From the NCBI RefSeq assembly GCF_027922425.1, contig NZ_BSFQ01000060.1, positions 1 through 33,134 of the forward strand: a stretch of DNA of 33,134 bases, written 5' to 3'. Source of the DNA: Pseudonocardia halophobica (GTDB lineage: Bacteria > Actinomycetota > Actinomycetes > Mycobacteriales > Pseudonocardiaceae). Of this stretch, positions 1 through 6,992 are shown in pieces. The position numbers and the translations under genes were made by a program. Each line of letters begins with the position of its first letter. Position 1 is the stretch's first letter. The notes beneath the pieces are model-generated. The model was not told where the DNA came from, made no database searches, and saw only the letters and a list, made by a program, of their open reading frames with translations.

Positions 1-101
1 TCCTCAGAAGCCACCAACGACAAGAACCGATCAGCCACACCCTGCCGTCGCGGGCGTCCGGAACACCTCGTCCCGAACATCAACAACCTTACGGAGAACT
101 G

Positions 102-1796
102 ATGACGACCACGGAGAACCGCCGGTCCAAGCGGACCGAGGTACTCGAGGACCGCCCCGTCAACCTCGACGGGTTCGTGGAGGAGTGGCCCGAGAAGGGT
201 CTCGTCGCCATGGAGTCCGACTTCGACCCGCAGCCCAGCGTGCGGGTCGAGGGCGGGAAGATCGTCGAGCTCGACGGGCGCGCCCGCGCCGACTTCGACT
301 TCATGGACACCTTCATCGCCGACCACGCGATCGACGTGGAGACGGCGGAGGAGGTCAACGCGATCCCGTCCGTCGAGATCGCGCGGGCGCTCGTCGACCC
401 GCGGGCCTCGCGGGACGAGCTGACCCGGATCGGCCGCGGGCTCACCCCGGCGAAGATCCTCGACGTCGTCAAGCTGATGAACGTCGTCGAGATCATGATG
501 GCGATGCAGAAGATGCGGGCCCGCCGCACGCCCGCCAACCAGGCGCACTCCACCAGCGCCAAGGACAACCCGATCCAGGTCGCCGCGGACGCGGCCGAGG
601 GCGCGCTGCGCGGCTTCGCCGAGCTGGAGACCACCCTCGGCGTCGTCCGGTACGCGCCGCTCGTGGCGATCGCGCTGCAGGTCGGCGGCCAGGTCGGGCG
701 GGGCGGCGTGCTCACCCAGTGCGCCCTGGAGGAGGCCACCGAGCTCGAGCTCGGCATGCGCGGCATCACCGCCTACGCCGAGACGATCTCCGTGTACGGC
801 ACCGAGTCCGTGTTCGTCGACGGCGACGACACCCCCTGGTCCAAGGCCTTCCTGGCCAGCGCGTACGCGTCGCGCGGGATCAAGATGCGGTTCACCTCGG
901 GCACGGGCTCGGAGGTGCAGATGGGCAACGCCGAGGGGCGGTCCATGCTGTACCTGGAGATCCGCTGCATCCTCATGGCCAAGGGCGCCGGGGTGCAGGG
1001 CCTGCAGAACGGCTCCATCTCCTGCATCGGCGTACCGGGCGCGGTGCCCGGCGGGATCCGGGCGGTGGCCGCCGAGAACCTGATCGCCAGCTGGATGGAC
1101 CTGGAGTGCGCCTCCGGCAACGACCAGTCCTTCTCGCACTCGGCGATGCGCCGCACCGCGCGCCTGCTGCCGCAGATGCTGCCGGGCACGGACTTCGTCT
1201 GCTCCGGCTACTCGGCGGTGCCGAACCCGGACAACATGTTCGCCGGCTCCAACCTCGACACGGACGACTACGACGACTGGAACACCATCCAGCGCGACCT
1301 GCAGGTCGACGGCGGCCTGCGGCACGTCCGGGAGACCGAGATCCTGCAGGCCCGGGAGAAGGCGGCCCGCGCGCTGCAGGCCGTGTTCGCCGAGCTCGAC
1401 CTGCCGCGGATCACCGACGAGGAGGTCGAGGCCGCCGTCTACGCCAACGGCAGCGGCGACTACCCCGAGCGGGACGTGCTCGAGGACCTCAAGGGCGCGC
1501 AGTCGGTCATGGACCGCGGGATCACCGGCCTCGACCTGGTGAAGGCGCTGGAGCGCAGCGGCTTCCACGACGTGGCCGAGAACCTGCTGACGGTGCTGCG
1601 CCAGCGCGTCTCCGGCGACCTGCTGCAGACGTCGGCGATCCTGACGGACGACTTCGTCCCCCTCTCGGCGATCAACGACGCCAACGACTACGGCGGCCCG
1701 GGCTCCGGCTACCGCCTCCAGGGCGAGCGGTGGGAGCAGCTCAAGAAGCTGCGCCACGTGACGAGCGCCGAGAACCCCGAGACGGAGGTGTCGTGA
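102..1796 (+). CDS. pduC: B12-dependent diol/glycerol dehydratase, large (alpha) subunit
   Basis: The 564-aa product is the catalytic TIM-barrel subunit of adenosylcobalamin-dependent propanediol/glycerol dehydratase, which converts 1,2-diols or glycerol to aldehydes by a radical mechanism. It aligns without visible gaps to the Klebsiella diol dehydratase alpha subunit (554 aa), offset by about +6. Shared blocks include MNVVEIMMAMQKMRARRTP, YAETISVYGTE, DGDDTPWSK, FTSGTGSEVQMG and AVPNPDNMFAGSN. The catalytic His of the QAH block (about 149), the substrate-binding Glu (about 176) and the Asp of CASGNDQSFSHS (about 341) are all present. The start ATG has GGAG about five bases upstream, and the 101 bases before it are less GC-rich than the genes, so they are probably leader or promoter. 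The stop overlaps the next ATG (TGATG). Sequence alone does not separate diol from glycerol preference. Confidence 0.96.
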   Translation: MTTTENRRSKRTEVLEDRPVNLDGFVEEWPEKGLVAMESDFDPQPSVRVEGGKIVELDGRARADFDFMDTFIADHAIDVETAEEVNAIPSVEIARALVDPRASRDELTRIGRGLTPAKILDVVKLMNVVEIMMAMQKMRARRTPANQAHSTSAKDNPIQVAADAAEGALRGFAELETTLGVVRYAPLVAIALQVGGQVGRGGVLTQCALEEATELELGMRGITAYAETISVYGTESVFVDGDDTPWSKAFLASAYASRGIKMRFTSGTGSEVQMGNAEGRSMLYLEIRCILMAKGAGVQGLQNGSISCIGVPGAVPGGIRAVAAENLIASWMDLECASGNDQSFSHSAMRRTARLLPQMLPGTDFVCSGYSAVPNPDNMFAGSNLDTDDYDDWNTIQRDLQVDGGLRHVRETEILQAREKAARALQAVFAELDLPRITDEEVEAAVYANGSGDYPERDVLEDLKGAQSVMDRGITGLDLVKALERSGFHDVAENLLTVLRQRVSGDLLQTSAILTDDFVPLSAINDANDYGGPGSGYRLQGERWEQLKKLRHVTSAENPETEVS

Positions 1797-2371
1797 TGAC
1801 CGCCCCCACCGCCGAGCGCACGCTCACGCTCAACGAGGTCGGCCCGGCCAAGCGGGCGTCGCGACCCGACGAGGTGGTCGTCGCCGTGTCCCCGGCCTTC
1901 GCCGACCCGTTCACCAAGACCATCGTCGACGTGCCGCACGCCGAGGTGATCCGGCAGATCCTGGCCGGCATCGAGGAGCAGGGCGTGCACGCCCGGATGA
2001 TCAAGGTGTGGGACACCGCGGACCTCGCGGCCGTCGCGCACACCGGCGCCCGGCTGTCCGGCTCCGGCATCTCGATCGGCCTGCTGTCCCGCGGCACCGC
2101 GATGATCCACCAGCGGGACCTGCCGCGGCTGAGCAACCTGGAGCTGTTCCCGCAGTCGCCGCTGCTCGACGCCGAGGTGTTCCGCCGGATCGGGTCCAAC
2201 GCCGCCCAGTACGCCAAGGGCGAGTCCCCGGCCCCGGTGCCCACCCGCAACGACCAGATGGCCCGGCCGCGCTGGCAGGCCAAGGCCGCGCTGCTGCACC
2301 TCAAGGAGTTCGAGTGCATCGTGGCGGGGCGGAAGCCGGTGGAGGTCGAGCCGGTGATCACCCGGGCATGA
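1796..2371 (+). CDS. pduD: Diol/glycerol dehydratase, medium (beta) subunit, short N-terminus
   Basis: The 191-aa product is the medium subunit, which helps bind the B12 coenzyme at the interface with the alpha subunit. Recognisable family blocks are RLSGSGISIGL, SNLELFPQSPLLD and TRNDQMARPRWQAKAALLH. Enteric homologues have about 224 residues. This protein begins almost directly at the folded domain (LTLNEVGPAKRASRPDEVV) and lacks the roughly 30-residue N-terminal amphipathic and linker segment that sends the enteric enzyme into microcompartments. The start ATG overlaps the upstream stop by one base, and its own stop overlaps the reactivase start as ATGA, so translation is probably coupled. 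The small subunit normally encoded next is not present. Confidence 0.94.
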   Translation: MTAPTAERTLTLNEVGPAKRASRPDEVVVAVSPAFADPFTKTIVDVPHAEVIRQILAGIEEQGVHARMIKVWDTADLAAVAHTGARLSGSGISIGLLSRGTAMIHQRDLPRLSNLELFPQSPLLDAEVFRRIGSNAAQYAKGESPAPVPTRNDQMARPRWQAKAALLHLKEFECIVAGRKPVEVEPVITRA

Positions 2372-4185
2372 CGCGACGGCTGGTCGTCGGCGTCGACATC
2401 GGCAACTCGACGACCGAGGCGAGCGTGGCCGCCGTGTCCGGGGACTCCGCCGAGTACCTGGGCACGGCGCTCACCCACACGACCGGGGTCAAGGGGACGC
2501 CGGAGAACACGGACGGGGCGGTGTCGGCGGTCCGGCGCGCGCTGGAACGGGCCGGCCGCACCGAGTCCGAGGTCGAGACGGTCCTGCTCAACGAGGCCAC
2601 GCCCGTCATCTCCGGGCTGGCCATGGAGACGATCTCCGAGACGATCATCACCGAGTCGACGATGATCGGGCACAACCCCGCCACACCGGGCGGGGAGGGG
2701 CTCGGGGTCGGCACCACGGTGGCGATCGACGCGCTGGCCGGCGCGTCCGGCCCGACGATCGCCGTCGTCGGGGCGGGCTGGGACTTCGACGACGTGGCGA
2801 CCGAGCTCAACGCGGCCACGGAGCGCGGTCTCGAGGTCGTGGCCGCGGTCCTCGCGCACGACGACGCGGTGCTCGTCGTCAACCGGCTGCGGGTGCCGAT
2901 CCCGGTCGTCGACGAGGTCGGCGCGGTGGAGAAGGTGCCGCTCGGGATGCGGGCGGCGGTGGAGGTGGCGCCGCCCGGTCGCACCATCCGGACGCTCTCG
3001 GACTCCTACGGTCTGGCGTCGGTGTTCGAGCTGGACCCCGACCAGACCAAGCAGGTCTCGCCGGTGGCGCGGGCGCTGACCGGGAACCGGTCCGCCGTCG
3101 TCGTCCGTACCCCCAGCGGTGACGTGACCGACCGGCGGATCCCGGTCGGCACGCTCACCCTCACCGGGGCGGGCAAGACCCTGCAGGTCGACGTCGACGC
3201 GGGCGCCGAGGCGATCATGGAGGTGCTCGGCCGGGTCCAGCCGCTCGACGACGCGACCGGCGAGGCCGGCACGCACGTCGGCGGGATGCTCGCGCAGGTC
3301 CGGGACACGATGACGGACGTGACCGGGCAGCCGGCCGCGGAGATCCGGATCCGGGACGTGCTCGCCGTCGACACCTTCGTGCCCAAGGAGGTGCGCGGCG
3401 GCCTGGCCGGCGAGGTCGCGCCGGAGAACGCCGTCGCGCTGGCGGCCATGGTGCGCACCAGCCGGAGCCGGATGCAGGTGGTGGCCGACGAGGTCGCCGC
3501 CGCGCTGGGCTGCCGGGCCGAGATCGGCGGCGTCGAGGGCGAGATGGCGGTCCGCGGGGCGCTGACCACGCCCGGCACGGCCGTGCCGATCGCGGTGCTG
3601 GACCTCGGCGGCGGGTCGACCGACGCCGCGCTGCTCGACCGCGACGGCGTCTCCTCGGCCGTGCACGTCGCCGGGGCGGGGGAGCTGGTCACCAAGCTGA
3701 TCGGCTCCGAGCTGGCGCTCGACGACCGGGAGCAGGCCGAGGCCGTCAAGCGGTACCCGCTGGCGAAGGTGGAGAGCTTCTTCCACGTGCGGCACGAGGA
3801 CGGGACGGTGCAGTTCTTCCCGGAGCCGCTGCCGTCGCACGTGTTCGCGCGGGTGGTCACGATGACGCCCGAGGGCCCCGCGCCCGTCGCGACCCGGCAC
3901 TCGGTCGACCACGTGCGGCGGGTGCGCCGGGAGGCCAAGCGGAAGGTGTTCGCGGTCAACGCCGTGCGGGCGCTCAAGCAGGTCGCGCCGGGCGGCAGCC
4001 TGCGGATGCTGGATTTCGTGGTGCTGCTCGGCGGCTCGGCGCTGGACTTCGAGATCCCGGACCTCATCGCCGACGCCCTCGCCGGCTTCGGGGTGGTCTG
4101 CGGGATCGGCAACGTCCACGGCAGCGAGGGGCCCCGCAACGCGGTGGCGACCGGGCTGGTCGACGCGCACGTGGCGGGCTCGTGA
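2368..4185 (+). CDS. ddrA: Diol dehydratase reactivating factor, large subunit (chaperone-like ATPase)
   Basis: The 605-aa product is the DdrA/PduG-type large subunit. It uses ATP to eject damaged cobalamin from inactivated dehydratase so that intact coenzyme can enter. It has an actin/Hsp70-type ATPase fold: phosphate-1 motif VGVDIGNSTTEASVA at residues 5-19 and phosphate-2-like LDLGGGSTDAALLD near residue 412. Family blocks such as NEATPVISGLAMETISETII, GHNPATPGG and VLLGGSALDFEIPD are present. The length matches the enteric protein (about 610 aa). ATG overlaps the medium-subunit stop (ATGA), and the stop overlaps the small reactivase GTG (GTGA). Its intact presence argues that the dehydratase operon is functional even though a small dehydratase subunit is not seen. 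Confidence 0.95.
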   Translation: MTRRLVVGVDIGNSTTEASVAAVSGDSAEYLGTALTHTTGVKGTPENTDGAVSAVRRALERAGRTESEVETVLLNEATPVISGLAMETISETIITESTMIGHNPATPGGEGLGVGTTVAIDALAGASGPTIAVVGAGWDFDDVATELNAATERGLEVVAAVLAHDDAVLVVNRLRVPIPVVDEVGAVEKVPLGMRAAVEVAPPGRTIRTLSDSYGLASVFELDPDQTKQVSPVARALTGNRSAVVVRTPSGDVTDRRIPVGTLTLTGAGKTLQVDVDAGAEAIMEVLGRVQPLDDATGEAGTHVGGMLAQVRDTMTDVTGQPAAEIRIRDVLAVDTFVPKEVRGGLAGEVAPENAVALAAMVRTSRSRMQVVADEVAAALGCRAEIGGVEGEMAVRGALTTPGTAVPIAVLDLGGGSTDAALLDRDGVSSAVHVAGAGELVTKLIGSELALDDREQAEAVKRYPLAKVESFFHVRHEDGTVQFFPEPLPSHVFARVVTMTPEGPAPVATRHSVDHVRRVRREAKRKVFAVNAVRALKQVAPGGSLRMLDFVVLLGGSALDFEIPDLIADALAGFGVVCGIGNVHGSEGPRNAVATGLVDAHVAGS

Positions 4186-4514
4186 CCGAGAAGCCCGCGA
4201 TCGTCCTGCGCCACACCGGGTCCCCGGACCCGGTGGTGCTGCGGGAGGTGTGTGCGGGGGCGGAGGAGGAGGGTGTGCCGACGCGGGTGGAGCAGGTCCG
4301 CGACGCGGACGTCCTGGCGCTCGCCCACGCCGCCGCGCTCGAGTCCCCGCTGGAGACCGGGATCGGGATCGACGGGGCGGGCGGGGTCGCGGTGCACCAC
4401 GCGTCCCTGCCGCAGGACGACCCGGTGCACCAGGTCGAGGCGGGCTCCCCGCGTCCCGACCTGCGCATCGCCGGTCGCACCGCCGCCCGGATCGTGAAGG
4501 TCCTGCCCCTGTGA
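4182..4514 (+). CDS. ddrB: Diol dehydratase reactivating factor, small subunit
   Basis: The 110-aa product belongs to the DdrB/PduH family. It partners DdrA and swaps with the dehydratase beta subunit during reactivation. Family features are the N-terminal PAIVLRH strand, the REVCAGAEEEGVPTRV segment, which resembles the beta-subunit fold, and the ETGIGIDGAGGVAVHHASLP block. It starts at a GTG overlapping the ddrA stop (GTGA) and is the last gene of the four-gene operon. Its TGA stop at 4512-4514 lies inside the left arm of a 40-nt palindrome, so the repeat supplies the end of the reading frame. Confidence 0.9.
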   Translation: MTEKPAIVLRHTGSPDPVVLREVCAGAEEEGVPTRVEQVRDADVLALAHAAALESPLETGIGIDGAGGVAVHHASLPQDDPVHQVEAGSPRPDLRIAGRTAARIVKVLPL

Positions 4515-4550
4515 GTGGCAATAGTCGCTATGGCGACTATTGCCACTCAC
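4511..4550. repeat. 40-nt palindromic repeat, copy A (perfect 18-bp stem)
   Basis: The left arm 4511-4528 (GTGAGTGGCAATAGTCGC) is the exact reverse complement of 4533-4550, around a four-base loop. The same 40-nt design recurs at 8861-8900 and 18607-18646, with a conserved left flank CCCCT. The right flank CGAGG is shared with the copy at 18607-18646. The ddrB stop codon lies in the left arm. No T-run follows, so a classic factor-independent terminator is not indicated, although the hairpin could still stabilise the 3' end of the mRNA. It is best described as a REP-like palindromic element. Confidence 0.9.
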
Positions 4551-4594
4551 GAGGACGGGGTGGCTTGTCGTCGTCCCGGCCGGTGTGCCGCGGT

Positions 4595-4611
4595 GTTCAC
4601 CATAGGTGAAC
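4595..4611. promoter_or_regulatory. Palindromic operator GTTCACC-N3-GGTGAAC
   Basis: A perfect 7-bp inverted repeat with a three-base spacer lies about 20 bases upstream of the HTH-cupin regulator. It covers the candidate -35 hexamer TTCACC at 4596-4601. Its size suits a dimeric XRE-type regulator, so autoregulation by blocking RNA polymerase is a reasonable inference. Confidence 0.55.
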
Positions 4612-4623
4612 GCCGTCTAGGAT
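4596..4623 (+). promoter_or_regulatory. Promoter with leaderless start for the HTH-cupin gene
   Basis: TTCACC at 4596-4601 and TAGGAT at 4618-4623 are separated by 16 bases. A transcript starting seven bases downstream of TAGGAT would begin at the GTG at 4631. This fits the leaderless arrangement common in actinobacteria and makes the in-frame ATG at 4622, which lies inside the -10 box, an unlikely start. Confidence 0.55.
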
Positions 4624-4630
4624 GGTCAAC

Positions 4631-5224
4631 GTGAGCCGGCCGAGCCCCGCGACCTGGGAGCCCATCGTCGACGCGATCGGCCCCAAGGTGCGCGCCGCCC
4701 GCACCCGGCTCGGGCTGTCGTTGCAGCAGCTCGCGGCCCGCGCGGACGTCTCGGCCGCGGCGGTGCACAAGGTCGAGCGCGGCGACATGGTCCCGACGAT
4801 CACCACGCTGCTCAAGCTGGCGGGTGCGCTGGGGCAGCCCGTGTCGGCCTTCGTCGACGACAGCGGGCTCGAGCCGCCCCCTGCCGTCCACGTGCGGTCG
4901 GCGGAGCGGCTGCCCGCGCCGCGGGACTGGGCGCCGGGTGCGCTCGGGGTCGCGGTGGAGGGGCTCGCCGCGCCCACGGACGCGCTGCGGGCCGCGGCGG
5001 TGGAGGTCGTGGTCGAACCGGGCGGCGAGAGCGGCGACACCCGGCCGCGCCGCCCGGGCGAGGAACTGGTGATGGTCCGGGAGGGCACCCTGTCGGTCGA
5101 GGTCGCGGGGGAGACGTACGAGGTGGAGGCCGGGGACGTGCTGCACTACCCGACGGACCGGGGGCACGCCTGGCGCAACGCCGGCGACGTCCCGGTCCGC
5201 GCGGTCTGGGTGATCCTGCGATGA
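4631..5224 (+). CDS. XRE-family transcriptional regulator with C-terminal cupin domain
   Basis: The protein has 197 aa from the GTG at 4631, or 200 aa from the ATG at 4622, which is less likely because that ATG lies in the -10 box. The N-terminal third is a helix-turn-helix: residues about 16-70, with LGLSLQQLAARADVSAAAVH followed by KVERGDMVPTITTLLKLAGALG. The C-terminal part is a cupin barrel with RPGEELVMVREGTLSVEV and YEVEAGDVLHYPTDRGHAW, including the second-motif His. Such HTH-cupin proteins sense a small ligand and often regulate the adjacent gene and themselves. The stop overlaps the next ATG (ATGA), so the PurM-like gene is its co-transcribed partner. The gene follows the dehydratase operon by about 115 bases, and whether it controls that operon is unknown. 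Confidence 0.88.
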   Translation: MSRPSPATWEPIVDAIGPKVRAARTRLGLSLQQLAARADVSAAAVHKVERGDMVPTITTLLKLAGALGQPVSAFVDDSGLEPPPAVHVRSAERLPAPRDWAPGALGVAVEGLAAPTDALRAAAVEVVVEPGGESGDTRPRRPGEELVMVREGTLSVEVAGETYEVEAGDVLHYPTDRGHAWRNAGDVPVRAVWVILR

Positions 5225-6183
5225 GCGCGCCGGCCTCCGAGACGCTCGCGGAGCTCGCCGCGGCCTGCCTCGCCAACCCGGGGCTCGCCGCGAAGGCCGA
5301 GATCGCGCTGGTCGGCGAGGTGCTGGGCGGCACCGACTGGCAGGGCGGCCCGGGCGACGACGGCGCGGTCGTCACCGCGCACGGCGGCCCGGTCGTGGCC
5401 TGCGGCGAGGCCCTGTTCCCGCCGTTCGTGGCCGCCGACCCGTACGGCGCGGGGTTCGCGGCGGTGCTGACGAACGTCAACGACGTCGCGGCCATGGGCG
5501 GGATGCCGCTCGGGATCGTCGACACGGTGGTGGCGTCGGAGGACCTGGCGCGCAAGGCGCTGGCCGGGATGCGCGAGGCCGCGGAGCTGTACGACGTCCC
5601 GATCGTCGGCGGGCACCTCACGCTGCACGAGGGCGACCCGGCCATCTCCGCCTTCGCCGTCGGGGCCACGGCGGCGCCGCTCTCGGTGACGCGCGCCGCG
5701 CCCGGGCAGACCCTGGTCGTGGCCGCCGCGCTCGACGGGCGGATGCGCGAGGACTTCCCGTTCTTCCCCGCCTTCGAGTCGCGCGGGCGGCGCAGCGCCG
5801 GCGACGTCCGGCTGCTCGGCACCCTCGCCGGCGAGGGCGTGGTGGTGGCGGCCAAGGACATCAGCATGGCTGGGCTCGTCGGGTCGCTGGCAATGCTGCT
5901 GGAGCCGGGGCGGTTGGGGGTGACGGTCGACGTCGCGGCCGTGCCCGCGCCCGCCGGAGTGCCGCTGGTGCGCTGGTTCAACTGCTTCCCCAGCTTCGGC
6001 TTCCTGCTCTGCGTGCCCGCCGGGCGCGAGGAGGAGTGCCTCGCCGCCTTCGCCGAGCGGGACCTTGCCGCCGGCGTGGTCGGGCGGCTCGACGACTCCG
6101 GCATCCTCGCCCTCACCCGCGGGGACGAGCGGGTGGAGGTCCTGGACCTGCACTCCACCGCGGTCACCGGCCTCCCCCGCTGA
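5221..6183 (+). CDS. PurM/AIR-synthase-related protein
   Basis: The 320-aa product resembles the PurM/ThiL/SelD/HypE superfamily, whose members bind ATP and phosphorylate or dehydrate small substrates. Visible markers are GDDGAVV (about residues 44-50), the NVNDVAAMGGMPLGIVDTVV dimer/ATP-binding block (about 86-105), GGHLTLHEGDPAIS (about 141-154) and SMAGLVGSLAMLLEPG near 220. It is closest in feel to the AIR-synthase-related group found beside nitrilase or regulatory genes. No substrate can be read from the sequence. It overlaps the HTH-cupin gene by four bases, so the two are translationally coupled, and the cupin ligand may be related to its substrate or product (inference). A hairpin and tandem repeats follow its stop. 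Confidence 0.82.
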   Translation: MSAPASETLAELAAACLANPGLAAKAEIALVGEVLGGTDWQGGPGDDGAVVTAHGGPVVACGEALFPPFVAADPYGAGFAAVLTNVNDVAAMGGMPLGIVDTVVASEDLARKALAGMREAAELYDVPIVGGHLTLHEGDPAISAFAVGATAAPLSVTRAAPGQTLVVAAALDGRMREDFPFFPAFESRGRRSAGDVRLLGTLAGEGVVVAAKDISMAGLVGSLAMLLEPGRLGVTVDVAAVPAPAGVPLVRWFNCFPSFGFLLCVPAGREEECLAAFAERDLAAGVVGRLDDSGILALTRGDERVEVLDLHSTAVTGLPR

Positions 6184-6211
6184 CCACACCTCCCGACTCG
6201 CGCTGCCGAAC

Positions 6212-6256
6212 CTCCCGACTCGCGGAAGTGGCAGCCTCTGTTCCGCGAGTCGGGAG
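6212..6256. repeat. 16-bp inverted repeat/hairpin downstream of the PurM-like gene
   Basis: Bases 6212-6227 (CTCCCGACTCGCGGAA) are the exact reverse complement of 6241-6256, with a 13-base loop. The right arm is the first unit of the tandem array beginning at 6244, so the left arm is an inverted copy of the repeat word. A further inverted copy of CTCCCGACTCGCG lies at 6190-6202. It sits 28 bases after the stop of the plus-strand gene and could act as an mRNA end structure, but there is no T-run. Confidence 0.85.
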
Positions 6257-6409
6257 TTCCGGCACCGCGAGTCGGGAGTTCCGGGAGCGCGAGTCGGGAG
6301 TTCCGGGAGCGCGAGTCGGGAGTTCTGGCACCGCGAGTCGGGAGTTCTGGCACCGCGAGTCGGGAGTTCTGGCACCGCGAGTCGGGAGTTCCGGCACCGC
6401 GAGTCGGGG
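6244..6409. repeat. 22-bp tandem repeat array, about 7.5 units
   Basis: Units start at 6244, 6266, 6288, 6310, 6332, 6354, 6376 and 6398 (partial). Each begins with the constant word CGCGAGTCGGGAGTT and ends in a variable tail of seven bases (CCGGCAC, CCGGGAG or TCTGGCAC-like variants). Units are contiguous with no spacers, so this is not CRISPR. It lies between a plus-strand gene end and the 3' end of a minus-strand gene. It is translatable in several frames as ASREFRHRE-type repeats, but nothing supports its being coding. Confidence 0.92.
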
Positions 6410-6431
6410 TGTGCGCTTCGGGGAGGTGTGC

Positions 6432-6857
6432 TCAGGGGGCGACGCGGAGGTGGCGCGGTGGGGTCGCGGGGGCCAGGGTCGGGCAGATCCCCTCGCCCCT
6501 CCCCGTCGTCATCCCGACCGCCTTGCCCAGCGCCGCGACCGGCGCGGCCGTGCGGGTGCCGCGCAGCGCGGCGTCGGCGGCGAGCGAGAAGATCCGCAGC
6601 GCCCGCTCCGGGTCCCGCCAGCGGTGCTTCTCCGCGAACTCCACCCAGCGCGCCGGTGGGATCGTGGCCTCCTCCGGGTACTCCAGCTCCGCCCAGGTCA
6701 CGGCCGTCTCGAACAGGTCGACGATCGCGTCCGGGTCGGTCTCGACGTCGAGCAGCCGGTCGTGGTGGGCCCGCCACGGATGGTCCGCACGGCACTCCGC
6801 GGGGCAGGCGAGCCGGGCCGGGACGGGAATCTGCTCACGTGCGGGCTGCTCGGGCAC
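6432..6857 (-). CDS. Hypothetical protein, 141 aa
   Basis: I do not recognise a family. The start GTG at 6857 has a clear GGAGG eight bases upstream, with the same GGAGGCCCGCC leader as the phosphofructokinase gene. Codons across the middle (WRAHHDRLLDVETDPDAIVD, WAELEYPEEATIPPARWVEF) show the strong third-position G/C bias of real genes here. The protein is soluble and acidic in the middle, without signal peptide or membrane segment. The N-terminus has a CPAEC pair and a nearby His that could bind metal. The C-terminal 25 residues are low-complexity and close to the tandem repeats. It is followed on the same strand by no gene within 240 bases. Confidence 0.65.
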   Translation of the reverse strand: MPEQPAREQIPVPARLACPAECRADHPWRAHHDRLLDVETDPDAIVDLFETAVTWAELEYPEEATIPPARWVEFAEKHRWRDPERALRIFSLAADAALRGTRTAAPVAALGKAVGMTTGRGEGICPTLAPATPPRHLRVAP

Positions 6858-6992
6858 GGCGGGCCTCCGATCCGGCGGGCGCTGGGGACATCCCAGTTCT
6901 AGATCCCGACCGGCACCGGGCGATTTCCGGACTGTTTCATCCGGATGAAGGAGCCCCGCGAGCGCGTGGCCTGCGCCCTCCGCAGCGACGGA

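Noticed and set aside
1..101. Open frame from base 1 ending in TGATG with the alpha-subunit start, as the tail of an upstream gene
   Set aside because: The peptide (33 residues) has no gamma-subunit-like sequence, and its third-position G/C is well below that of neighbouring genes. A GGAG ribosome site suggests leader DNA. It remains possible but unsupported.
1741..4521. 926-codon open frame on the minus strand opposite the dehydratase operon
   Set aside because: Its composition (His, Arg, Pro, Asp-rich low complexity) is typical of antisense frames in very GC-rich DNA, and the plus strand holds four well-recognised genes.
4511..4550. Factor-independent terminator for the dehydratase operon
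   Set aside because: The stem is strong, but no T-run follows on either strand, and another copy of the same element lies inside a coding sequence.
6244..6409. CRISPR-like appearance of the 22-bp repeats
   Set aside because: Units are contiguous without unique spacers, and there are no cas genes.
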